Assembly: GCA_965116355.1 (NCBI GenBank)
Contig: OZ220679.1
Location: forward strand, 372,001 to 436,000
Direction of reading: 5' to 3'
From: UBA1127 sp965116355
GTDB lineage: Bacteria; Chloroflexota; Dehalococcoidia; Lucifugimonadales; UBA1127
Length of the DNA stretch: 64,000 bases
Part shown: positions 1-8,556 of the stretch, one piece after another
How positions within the stretch are numbered: position 1 is the first letter of the stretch
Layout: the number at the start of each line of letters is the position of its first letter
Translations under genes and position numbers: made by a program
Notes under the pieces: model-generated
Database searches by the model: none
The model's input: the letters and a program-made list of their open reading frames with translations, nothing else
Told to the model about the DNA's origin: nothing

Positions 1-165
1 GATGTAGAGGTCGTCGGCGCCAAAGCCGTAGTAGAAGGCCTCCAACTTGCCGCCGAGGGATTCAAACATCCCGGCGAACATGTCACGGCGGCCGGTGCCG
101 CCTTCCTTCTGCAGCCCGGCAATCCCGGAAGCAGTGTAATCAGCAGTAAAGAGATACTTCGGCAT
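1..165 (-). CDS. GYD domain protein (partial, C-terminus off the left edge)
   Basis: The 55 visible residues begin MPKYLFTADYTASGIAGLQKEGG and include GGKLEAFYYGFG, the typical start of small GYD-domain proteins of about 100 residues whose function is unknown. The ATG at 165 is preferred over an in-frame ATG at 171, because GGAGG at 172-176 is correctly spaced for the former and abuts the latter. The reading frame runs off the window at base 1, so the C-terminal half is not visible. Confidence 0.75.
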   Translation of the reverse strand, partial: MPKYLFTADYTASGIAGLQKEGGTGRRDMFAGMFESLGGKLEAFYYGFGADDLYI

Positions 166-268
166 CTTCATCCTCCCCGCCCAATCTTGCCAAAGGCTAG
201 CAGCACACTCGCGCTCAGGTCAATGAAGCTCACCGTTTACGCCAGCCGAACGCGCCGTCCACGGGCGA

Positions 269-1756
269 CTACCCGGTGGCGGAGTTCACCCGGTCGTAGA
301 GTGCGACGACCTCGCTCGACGGCTTCGGCGTAGCCAGGGTGACGGCGACCGCGGCGGCCATGGCGATGAGGAAGGACGGCGTGGCGGGGGAGATGTCCCA
401 CACGCCGCCGGGGCCGCCGCCAGTGAACTGCCAGAGCGTCGCGGCGAGCGCGCCGACGACCACCGACGCCATCGCGCCCCACACGTTGAAGCGGCGCCAG
501 TACAGGGCGAGGATGATGACCGGCCCAAAGGCCGCCCCCATCCCGCCCCAGGCATAGCTCACCAGGTTGAAGATGGAGTCAGGGAACCACACCGAAATGA
601 CCGCCGACACCACCCCGATGACCACCAGCAGGCCCCGGCCCATCCACACCCGGGCGTTGGCCGCCAGCCCCTGCGCGATGCGCTTGAGCACGGGCAGGTC
701 TTCCGTCGCAATGGCCGATGCCAGCAGGAGCTGGGAGTCGGCCGTGCTCATGACGGCGGCGATCACGGCCGTCAACAAGGCGCCGACGAAGACCGGGTGG
801 AAGAAGACCTCCGCGACGACAAAGTAGACTCGCTCCGTGTCGATGACCTCGCCGAGCAGCCCGGCCTCGAAGAGGGCCGGACGGGCAACAATACCGACGA
901 AAATCGCGAGGCCGTACACGGCAATCAGCCATACCAGAGCGAGGTTGCGCGCCTGGCCAGCCCCATCCTCTCGTTCGAGCGCCATGAAGCGCTGCAGAAT
1001 GCGATGCGCGCCAAGACCGCCGACGGCCCAGCCGGACGCAGACAGCACGAAGCTGAGCGTGATGGGCGAGCCGTCCCCGAGCGAGAACGGGTCGAAGAAT
1101 CCAGGGGCGGCGCCGTGCCCGAAGGGGCGGGCAGTCTCGAAGAGCAGCGTGACCACCAGGACGGCCAGACTCCCCATCATCAGCAGCGCCTGGGCCACGT
1201 CGGTCCGGGAGACGGCCATGAAACCGCCGATGAGGGTGTATGTCGCGATGGCGAGCAGCGTCAGCACCACGCCCGCTACGAGGTCCAGCCCAAAGATCTG
1301 CTCGAGCAGCTTGGACCCGCCGACGAGGCCTGAGCTCACGTAGAAGACGACGAAAAGGATGGTGACGGCGCCGGACACCGCTCTCAGGAGGCCGGTGGCG
1401 TCGGCGAAACGGGCCTCCAGGAATTCCGGAATGGTCACTGCGTTGTTGGCGGCGATGGAGTAGCGCCGGAGGCGACGGGCGAGCAGCGTCCAGCTCAGGA
1501 AGACGCCGGCCGCGGCGAATAACGGGACCCAAATCTGGACCAGGCCGCCGGTGAAAGCGAGGGCCGGGAGGGCGAGCATCGTCCACGCGCTCGCCGTCGA
1601 CGAGCCGGAGCTGAGGGCGGCGGTGAAGGCGCTGAGGCGGCGGCCGCCGAGGGTGTAGTCGGCCATGTCGCGCATGCGGCGCGCGCCGACTATGGCGATA
1701 GCGATGAGCGTGCCGAAGTAGACGGCAAACCCGAAGATCACCCAGATGTTGCCCAC
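269..1756 (-). CDS. Sodium:solute symporter family (SSF) transporter
   Basis: About 495 residues with a dozen or more hydrophobic segments spread over the whole length, the usual size for SSF/PutP-type Na+-coupled importers of the inner membrane. Family-like stretches include an N-terminal membrane segment followed by DYTLGGRRLS and an SSGSSTASAW serine-rich helix (the sodium-site region in PutP-type proteins), and an internal RTDVAQALLM. The frame could start at GTG 1786, but GTG 1756 has GAGGGAG just upstream and gives a normal N-terminus. The substrate cannot be told; amino acids such as proline, or organic acids, are usual. It stands alone between the GYD gene and the HesB-like gene, both also on the minus strand. 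Confidence 0.85.
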   Translation of the reverse strand: MGNIWVIFGFAVYFGTLIAIAIVGARRMRDMADYTLGGRRLSAFTAALSSGSSTASAWTMLALPALAFTGGLVQIWVPLFAAAGVFLSWTLLARRLRRYSIAANNAVTIPEFLEARFADATGLLRAVSGAVTILFVVFYVSSGLVGGSKLLEQIFGLDLVAGVVLTLLAIATYTLIGGFMAVSRTDVAQALLMMGSLAVLVVTLLFETARPFGHGAAPGFFDPFSLGDGSPITLSFVLSASGWAVGGLGAHRILQRFMALEREDGAGQARNLALVWLIAVYGLAIFVGIVARPALFEAGLLGEVIDTERVYFVVAEVFFHPVFVGALLTAVIAAVMSTADSQLLLASAIATEDLPVLKRIAQGLAANARVWMGRGLLVVIGVVSAVISVWFPDSIFNLVSYAWGGMGAAFGPVIILALYWRRFNVWGAMASVVVGALAATLWQFTGGGPGGVWDISPATPSFLIAMAAAVAVTLATPKPSSEVVALYDRVNSATG

Positions 1757-1888
1757 GGCTTCTCCCTCTTTATCGCGCCGGCGCACTCACCTTTGCGGCA
1801 CGGCAAGAGCATGTCCGTCTCCAATTGAGTGGCTGGACAACCGCGCAGCGCGTGCGCGCCGACCGGCCCTGTGCACGCTGAGGGGCGG

Positions 1889-2167
1889 CTAGGGGTTCTT
1901 GCGCTCCAGGACGAAGCTGCGCTTGCCGTTGTTGCTCACGACGTCCATCTGGAGATGGCCCATCGTGCGGTTGAGGCTCGATGAGACAAGGAGCACTTCC
2001 TGATCGTTGTGGCGGAAGACCAGGTCCGTGAAGCCCGGTGAGTCCAGCTTGAACCCGAACCCGCCGTCGCCCTGGGAGATGAGGCGCATGACCTCGCCCT
2101 CGGCGTGGCCGGCGTCGACACGGCCCTTGTAGAGGGCCTCCAGGGCGGCGTCCGTCACCTGAAACAT
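1889..2167 (-). CDS. HesB/IscA-like protein lacking cysteines
   Basis: 92 residues beginning MFQVTDAALEALYKGR, with the HesB-like beta-sandwich pattern (GEVMRLI, a FKLDSPG turn, a conserved C-terminal RSFVLE strand). True IscA proteins bind iron or Fe-S clusters through three cysteines. None is present here, so an Fe-S carrier role is unlikely and the protein is best called a HesB-like protein of unknown function. The start at 2167 is chosen on homology. A longer in-frame extension to 2236 has no family resemblance and would cover the divergent promoter. A TATACT hexamer on the minus strand at 2174-2179 lies only 6 nt before the ATG, which would make the mRNA leaderless. Confidence 0.55.
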   Translation of the reverse strand: MFQVTDAALEALYKGRVDAGHAEGEVMRLISQGDGGFGFKLDSPGFTDLVFRHNDQEVLLVSSSLNRTMGHLQMDVVSNNGKRSFVLERKNP

Positions 2168-2173
2168 GGCCGC

Positions 2174-2214
2174 AGTATACCACCGCCGCCCGCTGCGCCC
2201 CATTCCGCTATACT
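2174..2214. promoter_or_regulatory. Divergent -10 boxes for the HesB-like and luciferase-like genes
   Basis: TATACT occurs on the minus strand at 2174-2179 and on the plus strand at 2209-2214. The plus-strand box is followed by AAAGGAG and the ATG at 2236 at normal distance. The minus-strand box sits 6 nt from the ATG at 2167 and implies a leaderless transcript. No good -35 hexamers are visible. Confidence 0.35.
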
Positions 2215-2235
2215 CCAAGCCAGAAAGGAGCGCCA

Positions 2236-3240
2236 ATGAAATTCGGCCTCTCGCTGACGGGCATGCTTCAGCAGCCGGCGGGTACGGACATGGCGGGCGC
2301 CGTCGAGGACGCCATTGGGCTGGTGCGGCTGGCGCGGGAGCTGGGGTTTTCGTGGCTGTACGCGGGGCAGCACTTCCTGAGCCACCCGTACCAGATGCTG
2401 CAGCCGCTGCCGGTGATGGCCCGGCTGGCTGCTGAGGCGCCGGGGCTCGACCTGGTGACGACGGCGGTGCTGCCGCTGCACCACCCCGTCGAGGTGGCGG
2501 AGCAGGTGGCGACGCTGGACGTCGTCTCGGGCGGGCACGCGGTGCTGGCGACGGCGCTGGGCTACCGGGACGAGGAGAACGACGCCTTCGGGGTGCCGAG
2601 GCGCGACCGCGTCGGACGGATGACGGAGGCGCTGGTGGTCATCGACCTGCTGTGGCGGAGCGAGGGCCCCGTCACGTACGAGGGCACACACTTTCAGCTT
2701 CGGGAGGCGCCCACGAGCCTTCGGCCTGTGCGGCGGCCCTCGCCGCCGGTGTGGATCGCGGCGAGCAGCGACGCGGCGGTGCGGCGCACGGGGCGGCTCG
2801 GCTACCCGTGGCTGATCAACCACGCCGACTACCCCACCATCGCGCGGCAGGTCGAGCTGTACCGCGAGGCGCGGGTCGAGGCGGGGTACCCGGTGGCGAC
2901 GGACCTGCCCATCCTGCGCGAGTTCTTCGTGGCGGAGACGGCGGAGGAGGCGGTACGCACCGCGCAGCCCTTCGTCAGCGGCAAGTACGAGACGTACGCG
3001 CAGTGGGGACAGGACCAGGCGCTGGAGGGCGAGCGCTCCTTCGCGTCGGAGTTTGCGGCGCTGTCGCGGGACCGTTTCATCGTGGGGGACGTGGCGCAGG
3101 TGACGGCGGACCTGAAGCGGTACGAGGCGCTCGGCGTCACGCACATCGGACTGCGGATGCGGTGGGCGGGCATGCCGACGGAGCCGACGGCGGCCGCGAT
3201 GCGGCTGACGGCGGAGCGGGTGTTTCCGGCGTTCAAATAG
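2236..3240 (+). CDS. Luciferase-like (LLM class) flavin/F420-dependent oxidoreductase
   Basis: 334 residues with the bacterial luciferase/F420-dependent TIM-barrel pattern: N-terminal KFGLSLTG strand, LARELGFSWLYAGQH, then TTAVLPLHHPVEVAEQVATLD, SGG..VLATALGYRDEE, the PPVWIAASSDAAVRRTGRLG motif and a C-terminal FIVGDVAQVTADLKRYEALGVTH helix-strand unit. Such enzymes carry out two-electron oxidations or monooxygenations on unknown small molecules with F420 or FMN. AAAGGAG precedes the ATG. It lies directly upstream of a Rieske oxygenase on the same strand, a pairing that suggests joint use in a degradation route. An F420:NADP reductase at the right end of the window supports F420 use by this organism. 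Confidence 0.85.
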   Translation: MKFGLSLTGMLQQPAGTDMAGAVEDAIGLVRLARELGFSWLYAGQHFLSHPYQMLQPLPVMARLAAEAPGLDLVTTAVLPLHHPVEVAEQVATLDVVSGGHAVLATALGYRDEENDAFGVPRRDRVGRMTEALVVIDLLWRSEGPVTYEGTHFQLREAPTSLRPVRRPSPPVWIAASSDAAVRRTGRLGYPWLINHADYPTIARQVELYREARVEAGYPVATDLPILREFFVAETAEEAVRTAQPFVSGKYETYAQWGQDQALEGERSFASEFAALSRDRFIVGDVAQVTADLKRYEALGVTHIGLRMRWAGMPTEPTAAAMRLTAERVFPAFK

Positions 3241-3337
3241 CTCTATCATTTCGTGCAGGGTGTACAATCCCTCGCAACACACGATCTCTTGAGACGAGGG
3301 GGGCGCGCAAGGGCGCGGTGGCACGGAGGACGACGCG

Positions 3338-4651
3338 ATGCTGACGCAGCACGAGAACGACATGCTGGCCCGCGTGGGGCCGGGGACGACGATGGGTAAC
3401 CTGTTCCGCCGGTACTGGCTGCCCGCGCTCCTCTCGTGGGAGCTGCCGGAGCCGGACTGCCCGCCGGTGCGGCTGCGGCTGCTGGGCGAGGACCTGGTCG
3501 CGTTCCGGGACACGACGGGGGCTGTCGGCATCGTCGACAACTACTGCCCGCACCGCCGGGCGAGCCTGTTCTTCGGGCGGAACGAGGAAGCGGGCATCCG
3601 GTGCGTGTACCACGGGTGGAAGTTCGACGTGAACGGGGACTGCGTCGACATGCCCTCGGAGCCGGCGGAGAGCAACTTCAAGGACAAGGTGAAGATCACG
3701 GCGTACCCGACGGAGGAGTTCGGGGGCATCGTGTGGGCGTACATGGGGCCGGCGGAGTTGAAGCCGCCCGCGCCGTACATGGAGTGGACGCAGGTGCCGG
3801 AGAGCCACAGGGGCGTGACGAAGGTGGTGCAGCCGACGGGATGGCTGCAGGGGCTCGAGGGCGGCATCGACACGGTGCACAGCACGTTCCTGCACCGGCG
3901 GCTGGCGGGGTTCGGCATCGGCGCGCGGGACCAGGCGTTCCGGCGCTCGGCGTCGGCCATCGTCGAGGTCGTGCCGACGAACTACGGCTACACCTACGCG
4001 GGGCTGCGGCCGCTGCCGGACGACGCGGGCGTCTTCGTGCGCGGCTACCACTTCATCCTGCCCTTCTACCAGCTCCGGGCGGCGCAGCTCGGGTCGGTGC
4101 TAAGCGGGCGCAGCGAGGTGCGGCGCATCGTGTCGGGCCACGCGTGGGTGCCGATGGACGACACGCACACGATGGTGTGGAACTACACCTACAGCTTCGG
4201 CGACGACCCGCTGACGGAGAGCGACCAGCAGCTCTATGGGAGCGGCAACGAGCTGGGCAAGGACATCGACCCGGCCAACGGCTTCCGGGCCATCGCCAAC
4301 GCGGACAACGACTACTTCATCGACCGCGAGCGGCAGCGGACGGTCAACTACACGGGCATCGAGGGTATCAACGTGCAGGACCGGGCGGTGCAGGAGAGCA
4401 TGGGCGCCATCTGCGACCGGACGAAGGAGCACCTGGGCACGACAGACCGGGCGATCATCATGGCGCGGCGCATCATGCTGCAGGCGGCGCGCACCGTCGA
4501 GGACGGCGGCGACCCGCCGGGCCTGGGCACGGACACCTACTCGCTGCGGGCAATCGAGAAGATCCTGCCCGCCGGCGTCCACTGGCGCGACGCGCTCTAC
4601 GAGGAGCTCTACCACATGCACCCGTACTCGCCGGAGTACGTGCCGGCGTAG
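3338..4651 (+). CDS. Rieske non-heme iron oxygenase alpha subunit, phthalate-dioxygenase-like (paralogue 1)
   Basis: 437 residues. The Rieske [2Fe-2S] site is C70-x-H72 ... C89-x2-H92 (CPHRRASLFF, RCVYHGWKF). The mononuclear iron site is D178-x2-H181-x4-H186 in GGIDTVHSTFLH, with a third acidic ligand expected in the later DNDYFIDRE motif. The size and N-terminus (MLTQHENDMLARVGPG) match the homomeric phthalate 4,5-dioxygenase-like class, which needs a separate reductase and no beta subunit. No reductase or ferredoxin gene is nearby. GGAGG precedes the ATG. Of the other seven paralogues it looks most like the one at 52799. The substrate is unknown and is probably an aromatic or heterocyclic acid. 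Confidence 0.92.
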   Translation: MLTQHENDMLARVGPGTTMGNLFRRYWLPALLSWELPEPDCPPVRLRLLGEDLVAFRDTTGAVGIVDNYCPHRRASLFFGRNEEAGIRCVYHGWKFDVNGDCVDMPSEPAESNFKDKVKITAYPTEEFGGIVWAYMGPAELKPPAPYMEWTQVPESHRGVTKVVQPTGWLQGLEGGIDTVHSTFLHRRLAGFGIGARDQAFRRSASAIVEVVPTNYGYTYAGLRPLPDDAGVFVRGYHFILPFYQLRAAQLGSVLSGRSEVRRIVSGHAWVPMDDTHTMVWNYTYSFGDDPLTESDQQLYGSGNELGKDIDPANGFRAIANADNDYFIDRERQRTVNYTGIEGINVQDRAVQESMGAICDRTKEHLGTTDRAIIMARRIMLQAARTVEDGGDPPGLGTDTYSLRAIEKILPAGVHWRDALYEELYHMHPYSPEYVPA

Positions 4652-4665
4652 CGGGGGCAGACGCG

Positions 4666-4716
4666 CCCTTCGACAGGCCCCTTCGTCAAGCTCAGGACGC
4701 GGTCAGGGCGAACGGG
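4666..4716. repeat. R1 compound intergenic repeat
   Basis: Starts CCCTTCGACAGG and ends GGTCAGGGCGAACGG, with an inserted CCTTCGTCAAGCTCAGGACG unit. It lies just after the Rieske stop codon and before the aspartate dehydrogenase gene. Confidence 0.7.
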
Positions 4717-4799
4717 GGCCTCCCCCGTCGCGCGGGGGGCGCGTCCGTGCTACAGTACGCGCTGGTACATGAACTCTCACCGAAAGGGTGGTGCGCGTT

Positions 4800-5600
4800 A
4801 TGACTAGCATAGGCATCGTGGGGTGCGGGGCCGTCGGGCAGGCGCTGCTGAAGGCGAGCGAGGCCGGGACGCTGACGCTGCCGGTCGCGGGCATCACCAG
4901 CCGGACTGAGGCGACGGCGCTCGAGTTCCTGGAGACGCTGGCGTCGCCGCCGCCCTACTACTCGCGGGAGGAGCTCATCGACGCGTCGGACCTCGTCGTT
5001 GAGGCGGCCGGCGGGCCCGCGGTGCCCGACCTGGCCCGGGAGACGTTCGAGGCGGGCAAGGACCTGATGGCGATCAGCATCGGCGCGCTGCTGGACCACC
5101 CGGACATCCTCGACCTGGCGAAGGACCGCGGGTGCAGGCTGTACGCGCCGTCGGGCGCGATCGCGGGGCTGGACGGCATCAAGTCGGCGTCGTCGGGGCG
5201 CATCGACCACGTCACGATGACGACGCGCAAGCCGCTGAAGGCGCTGGAGGGCTCGCCGTACCTCGTCGAGCGCGGCATCTCGGTGCTGGGCTACACGGAG
5301 GAGACGGAGATCTTCGCGGGCACGGCGCGAGAGGCGTGCCGGGGCTTCCCCGCCAACGTGAACGTGTCAGCGGCGGTGAGCCTGGCGGGCATCGGCCCGG
5401 ACAGGACGCAGATCCGCATCATGGCGGTGCCGGGGCTGGAGCGGAACTGCCACGACATCGAGGTTGAGGGGGAGTTCGGGCGGCTGCACATCCACATCGA
5501 GAACATCCCGACGGAGAACCCCCGGACGGGGCGGCTGACGGTGATGAGCATCATCCGGACGCTGCAGAACCTGGCGAGCCCGCTGCAGATTGGGACGTAG
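4800..5600 (+). CDS. nadX: L-aspartate dehydrogenase family protein
   Basis: 266 residues. The N-terminal Rossmann fold reads GIVGCGAVGQALL at residues 4-16, and the middle carries the DUF108 pattern YAPSGAIAGLDGIKSA and MTTRKPLKALEGSPY, ending with EFGRLHIHIENIPTENPRTG. The family catalyses NAD(P)-dependent interconversion of aspartate and oxaloacetate (iminoaspartate in NAD synthesis). ATG 4800 is favoured over GTG 4788 because GGTGG at 4788-4792 is well placed as a ribosome site. It follows a Rieske gene after an R1 repeat and is closed by a strong terminator. Its neighbours are not NAD-synthesis genes, so a catabolic dehydrogenase role is also possible. Confidence 0.75.
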   Translation: MTSIGIVGCGAVGQALLKASEAGTLTLPVAGITSRTEATALEFLETLASPPPYYSREELIDASDLVVEAAGGPAVPDLARETFEAGKDLMAISIGALLDHPDILDLAKDRGCRLYAPSGAIAGLDGIKSASSGRIDHVTMTTRKPLKALEGSPYLVERGISVLGYTEETEIFAGTAREACRGFPANVNVSAAVSLAGIGPDRTQIRIMAVPGLERNCHDIEVEGEFGRLHIHIENIPTENPRTGRLTVMSIIRTLQNLASPLQIGT

Positions 5601-5627
5601 GGCACTTCACAGGACGAGATAGATAGA

Positions 5628-5657
5628 GGGACGGCGTCTGTCTCGCCGTCCCTTTTT
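5628..5657 (+). terminator. Rho-independent terminator after aspartate dehydrogenase
   Basis: Perfect 9-bp stem GGGACGGCG / CGCCGTCCC with a 7-nt loop, followed by TTTTT. Placed 28 nt after the stop codon. Confidence 0.9.
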
Positions 5658-5766
5658 CATTTGTCCCTACGGGTTACGCCCGAATCCCGTGTGCATGCCC
5701 GGGCCGTACATAGGGCCGAATGACAACGCTATCATCCACCCTTGACCCCGCATGCGCTTCCATCGT

Positions 5767-6807
5767 TCACTCGGACCGTCCGGCCAAGCTCCACTCCGAT
5801 GCGGATAGGAAGCCGTGAAAGGCCAAGTTAAGGTCGGAAGCCTGCATGGAGCTTGCCTCACCGGAGCGCAACCATAGCGGAGCCGGGAGCGCGACGGCCA
5901 GCCAGGGCTGAGCCGCATTCAGCGCTACGGCATAGGCCAGCATGGAATCAACTTCGTCCCGGTCGTCCGCCGGGTCAAGTTCGGACAGTGATTCTCTCAA
6001 ACCATGCCACTGACTCAACTCGTAAGCCCCCGCCGCCAATGGCGGCAGCATGCCAGTGTTCGCCGGTGTCGCAATCACCCAATATGTGCAGCCGATGACC
6101 GCACCGACGATGGCGTTTGCCCACCATTGTGACAGCCATAGAGCCAACCAAAGCCCGCCGCCAATGCCCATCAACATACCGGCCAAAATCGCCCATCCGG
6201 CCCCATCAGCGAAATGTTCCCTCATTACCCGCATTGGGTTGTCATGGAACAGGCCTTGTCGCTGCAAGTACTCGCCCAACTGATCGCCGATGGCATCCTC
6301 ATGTCTCTTCAGGCTGTCCCGCAGCGCCTTTACCGTTGCGGCGCTCGACGGCAGGTTGTCGCATATCAAGCGTTCCCAGTCAAACTGCACGGGGCCAAGC
6401 TGCGTCAGCCGGTATCGGTAGCTGCTTCTTGTCTTGGCTGCCTCGAATTGCAGCGTGCCATACTGGCACATTTCAACTATGGCCGCCAGCAGCGTTCGGG
6501 CGCTTACCTTCCGTTCTTCAAGCACCGATACCACTGCCGCCGGCAGCAGAGCGGCATCCGGGTCTGCGGGCTCCCACGAGTCCGAAAGTTTGGGCCCCCG
6601 CCAGGCCCGGTCCTTGATCAAGAGAAAGAGCGTCAACAACAGGGCAACGCCTATGCCAACCAGCCGGAAGGCCCAGGCCGTCCACTGTTTCCAGTCCATA
6701 TCCCGAAAGTCGGGGAAGCCACTCTCGGCGATAGCGCCACCAGGATCCAGCGCGAAAAGCAACCAAATGGCAGCTATGGCCACCAACACGGCGAACAGGC
6801 TTGCCAT
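5767..6807 (-). CDS. DUF2207-like membrane protein
   Basis: 346 residues. There is an N-terminal hydrophobic segment (about residues 2-22), a second at about 45-64 (FRLVGIGVALLLTLFLLI), a cytosolic-looking region with AALLPAAVVSVLEERKVSARTLLAAIVEMCQYGTLQF-like content, then two more hydrophobic segments near residues 205-245 and a C-terminal domain. The order of a winged-helix-like central part and a paired membrane segment resembles the C-terminal half of DUF2207 proteins; the usual large extracytoplasmic N-terminal domain is missing. The 5767-6807 stretch has lower GC than its neighbours and no R1-R3 repeats, which may mean a separate origin. Function unknown. Confidence 0.5.
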   Translation of the reverse strand: MASLFAVLVAIAAIWLLFALDPGGAIAESGFPDFRDMDWKQWTAWAFRLVGIGVALLLTLFLLIKDRAWRGPKLSDSWEPADPDAALLPAAVVSVLEERKVSARTLLAAIVEMCQYGTLQFEAAKTRSSYRYRLTQLGPVQFDWERLICDNLPSSAATVKALRDSLKRHEDAIGDQLGEYLQRQGLFHDNPMRVMREHFADGAGWAILAGMLMGIGGGLWLALWLSQWWANAIVGAVIGCTYWVIATPANTGMLPPLAAGAYELSQWHGLRESLSELDPADDRDEVDSMLAYAVALNAAQPWLAVALPAPLWLRSGEASSMQASDLNLAFHGFLSASEWSLAGRSE

Positions 6808-6891
6808 GGGTTTCGCTCCACCCGAAATGTACCGCTAGCGCTCTATGGCGCTCAGTTGATCACTCGCAACCACTGCTACTAAGGTATGAGC

Positions 6892-8202
6892 CTACACCGC
6901 ATGAACGCCTGGGCCGCATGTTGGGCCGAAGGAGAGCTCTGTCATGCGTTCCGCGATCTCCTCGTTGGAGAGGTCTGCGGGGAGGGAGGTGCGGACGGAG
7001 TGGGTGCGGAAGGCTTCAGGGTTGTTGGGGCCTGGGGGTTCTTGGCCTTCCTGCAGGGCTCGCGCCGCTTTCAGCAAGCGCTGGCGGACGCGGATCATGC
7101 TCTCGTCCGTCTTCACCAGGTGCTCGCGGCTGCGGTCGGCGCGGGGGCCCCACTGGTCCTCGACGAGGGCGAGGTCCTGGATGGGGAAGGACTTGATGCC
7201 GGTGTATGAGAAGTTCTTCTGCAGGATGCGGTCGACGAGGTAGTCGTTGTCCTTGTTTTCGACGGCCATGAAGGTGCCGGGGATCTGCTCCGGGTACGTG
7301 AAGCCGCCGAATCGGTCCTGGTGCCGCTGGTGCTCGGTGAAGGGCTCGTAGCTCCAGCGGAAGCGGTACATGTAGCAGCTCTCGTCGTCAATGGGGATGC
7401 GCATGTTGCTGCAGTAGACGCCCGGCCCGGCGATGCCGGCGGAGCTGAAGCTGGGGAAGAAGAAGTTGTTGACCAGCGCCATCTGCGACCCGCCCGACTC
7501 CGGCGTCAGCGAGATCTGCCGCATCCCGAAGTCCGTCTCCTCGAAGATGAACGACATGCGCATGAACCGCTGATCGCCGAACAGCGCCCCCAGCGCGGGC
7601 GAGGCGTCCTTGATCGTGCCGGGCATGGCGCGGTCGCGGGTCATGTGGAGGAAGGCGCCGTGGCTCGGGTCGTAGTCGCCCTCCATGGCCTGCATGTAGT
7701 TGCAGCGAAGGTGGTACTTGCGGACGTAGGTGCGGTCGTCGGGGAGGTCCATCCAGTCGAATCCGGGCCTCGGCGGGGCGGGGTCCTGCGGGCCGAGGTA
7801 GGCGAAGACCATGCCGGCGGCGTCGAAGCAGGGGTATGCCTTCACGCGCACCTTGTCCTTGTAGGTCTCGCCCTCCGGCGAGTTGGGGAGGTCGACGCAG
7901 GCGCCGGTCGCGTCGAACTTCCAGCCGTGGTAGACGCACCGGATGCCGCACTCCTCGTTCCGGCCGAAGAACAGCGGCGCGCCGCGATGCGGGCAGTAGG
8001 CGTCGACGAGGGCTGGCGTGCCGTTGGAGTCGCGGAAGGCGATGAGCGTCTCGCCGAGCAGCTTCACTCGCACGGGCGGGCAGTCGGCCGACGGGATCTC
8101 CTCGGAGAGCAGCGCGGGCATCCAGAACCGGCGGAAGAGCTCGCCCATGGGCGTGCCGGGGCCGGTCTGGGTGAGCATGTCATTCTCGTGCTGGCTGAGC
8201 AT
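6892..8202 (-). CDS. Rieske oxygenase alpha subunit (paralogue 2)
   Basis: 436 residues with Rieske ligands C70, H72, C89, H92 (CPHRGAPLFF, RCVYHGWKF) and iron-site motif GDYDPSHGAFLH (D178, H181, H186). A DNDYLVDRILQKN motif supplies the likely third acidic ligand. It belongs to a block of three minus-strand paralogues (with 8557 and 10008) that share almost the whole sequence. Differences concentrate in the segment after the iron-site histidines (about residues 190-240), where substrate contacts lie in this fold. It is last in the block if transcribed together, but each gene has its own Shine-Dalgarno site and the gaps hold repeats, so separate transcription is possible. Confidence 0.92.
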   Translation of the reverse strand: MLSQHENDMLTQTGPGTPMGELFRRFWMPALLSEEIPSADCPPVRVKLLGETLIAFRDSNGTPALVDAYCPHRGAPLFFGRNEECGIRCVYHGWKFDATGACVDLPNSPEGETYKDKVRVKAYPCFDAAGMVFAYLGPQDPAPPRPGFDWMDLPDDRTYVRKYHLRCNYMQAMEGDYDPSHGAFLHMTRDRAMPGTIKDASPALGALFGDQRFMRMSFIFEETDFGMRQISLTPESGGSQMALVNNFFFPSFSSAGIAGPGVYCSNMRIPIDDESCYMYRFRWSYEPFTEHQRHQDRFGGFTYPEQIPGTFMAVENKDNDYLVDRILQKNFSYTGIKSFPIQDLALVEDQWGPRADRSREHLVKTDESMIRVRQRLLKAARALQEGQEPPGPNNPEAFRTHSVRTSLPADLSNEEIAERMTELSFGPTCGPGVHAV

Positions 8203-8329
8203 CCATTCCCTCCCTGGTGATTGGGTATCGGGGACTAGGTTTACCGATGGCGGCGGGGGATGTCAACGCCGGGGCGGCATGGTGGCGCGCATTTTCGCGG
8301 GGCGGACGGGCCCACCACCTTGCCCCTCT

Positions 8330-8487
8330 GGATTCCCGCCTACGCGGGAATGACGTGGGTGGGGTGCCCTTCGACGGGCTCAGGGCGAACGGGCGGGGGT
8401 GTGCAGCGAGCGTCGGGGTTCCTGTCTGCGCAGGAACGACGGGGGTGTGGGCGGAGATCCTGGGCACCGGCTTTCGCCGGTGAAACG
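8330..8487. repeat. R2-R1-R2-R3 repeat cluster
   Basis: The 354-bp gap between two Rieske genes holds an R2 hairpin (8330-8355, ATTCCCGCC / GGCGGGAAT type), a simple R1 (8367-8391), a second R2 (8417-8441) and an R3 hairpin CCGGCTTTCGCCGG followed by TGAAACG (8465-8487). Nothing coding is seen. Confidence 0.75.
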
Positions 8488-8500
8488 CTCGGGGCGAACG

Positions 8501-8530
8501 GAGGGGGCGGCCGCTTGGGTCCGCCCCCTC
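8501..8530. terminator. Hairpin downstream of Rieske paralogue 3
   Basis: Perfect 10-bp inverted repeat GAGGGGGCGG / CCGCCCCCTC with a 10-nt loop, 26 nt past the minus-strand stop codon at 8557. The minus side lacks a U tract (TTGTGTG is on the plus side), so termination strength is uncertain. Confidence 0.5.
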
Positions 8531-8556
8531 TTGTGTGCCGTTCCGGTTGCGAGTGG

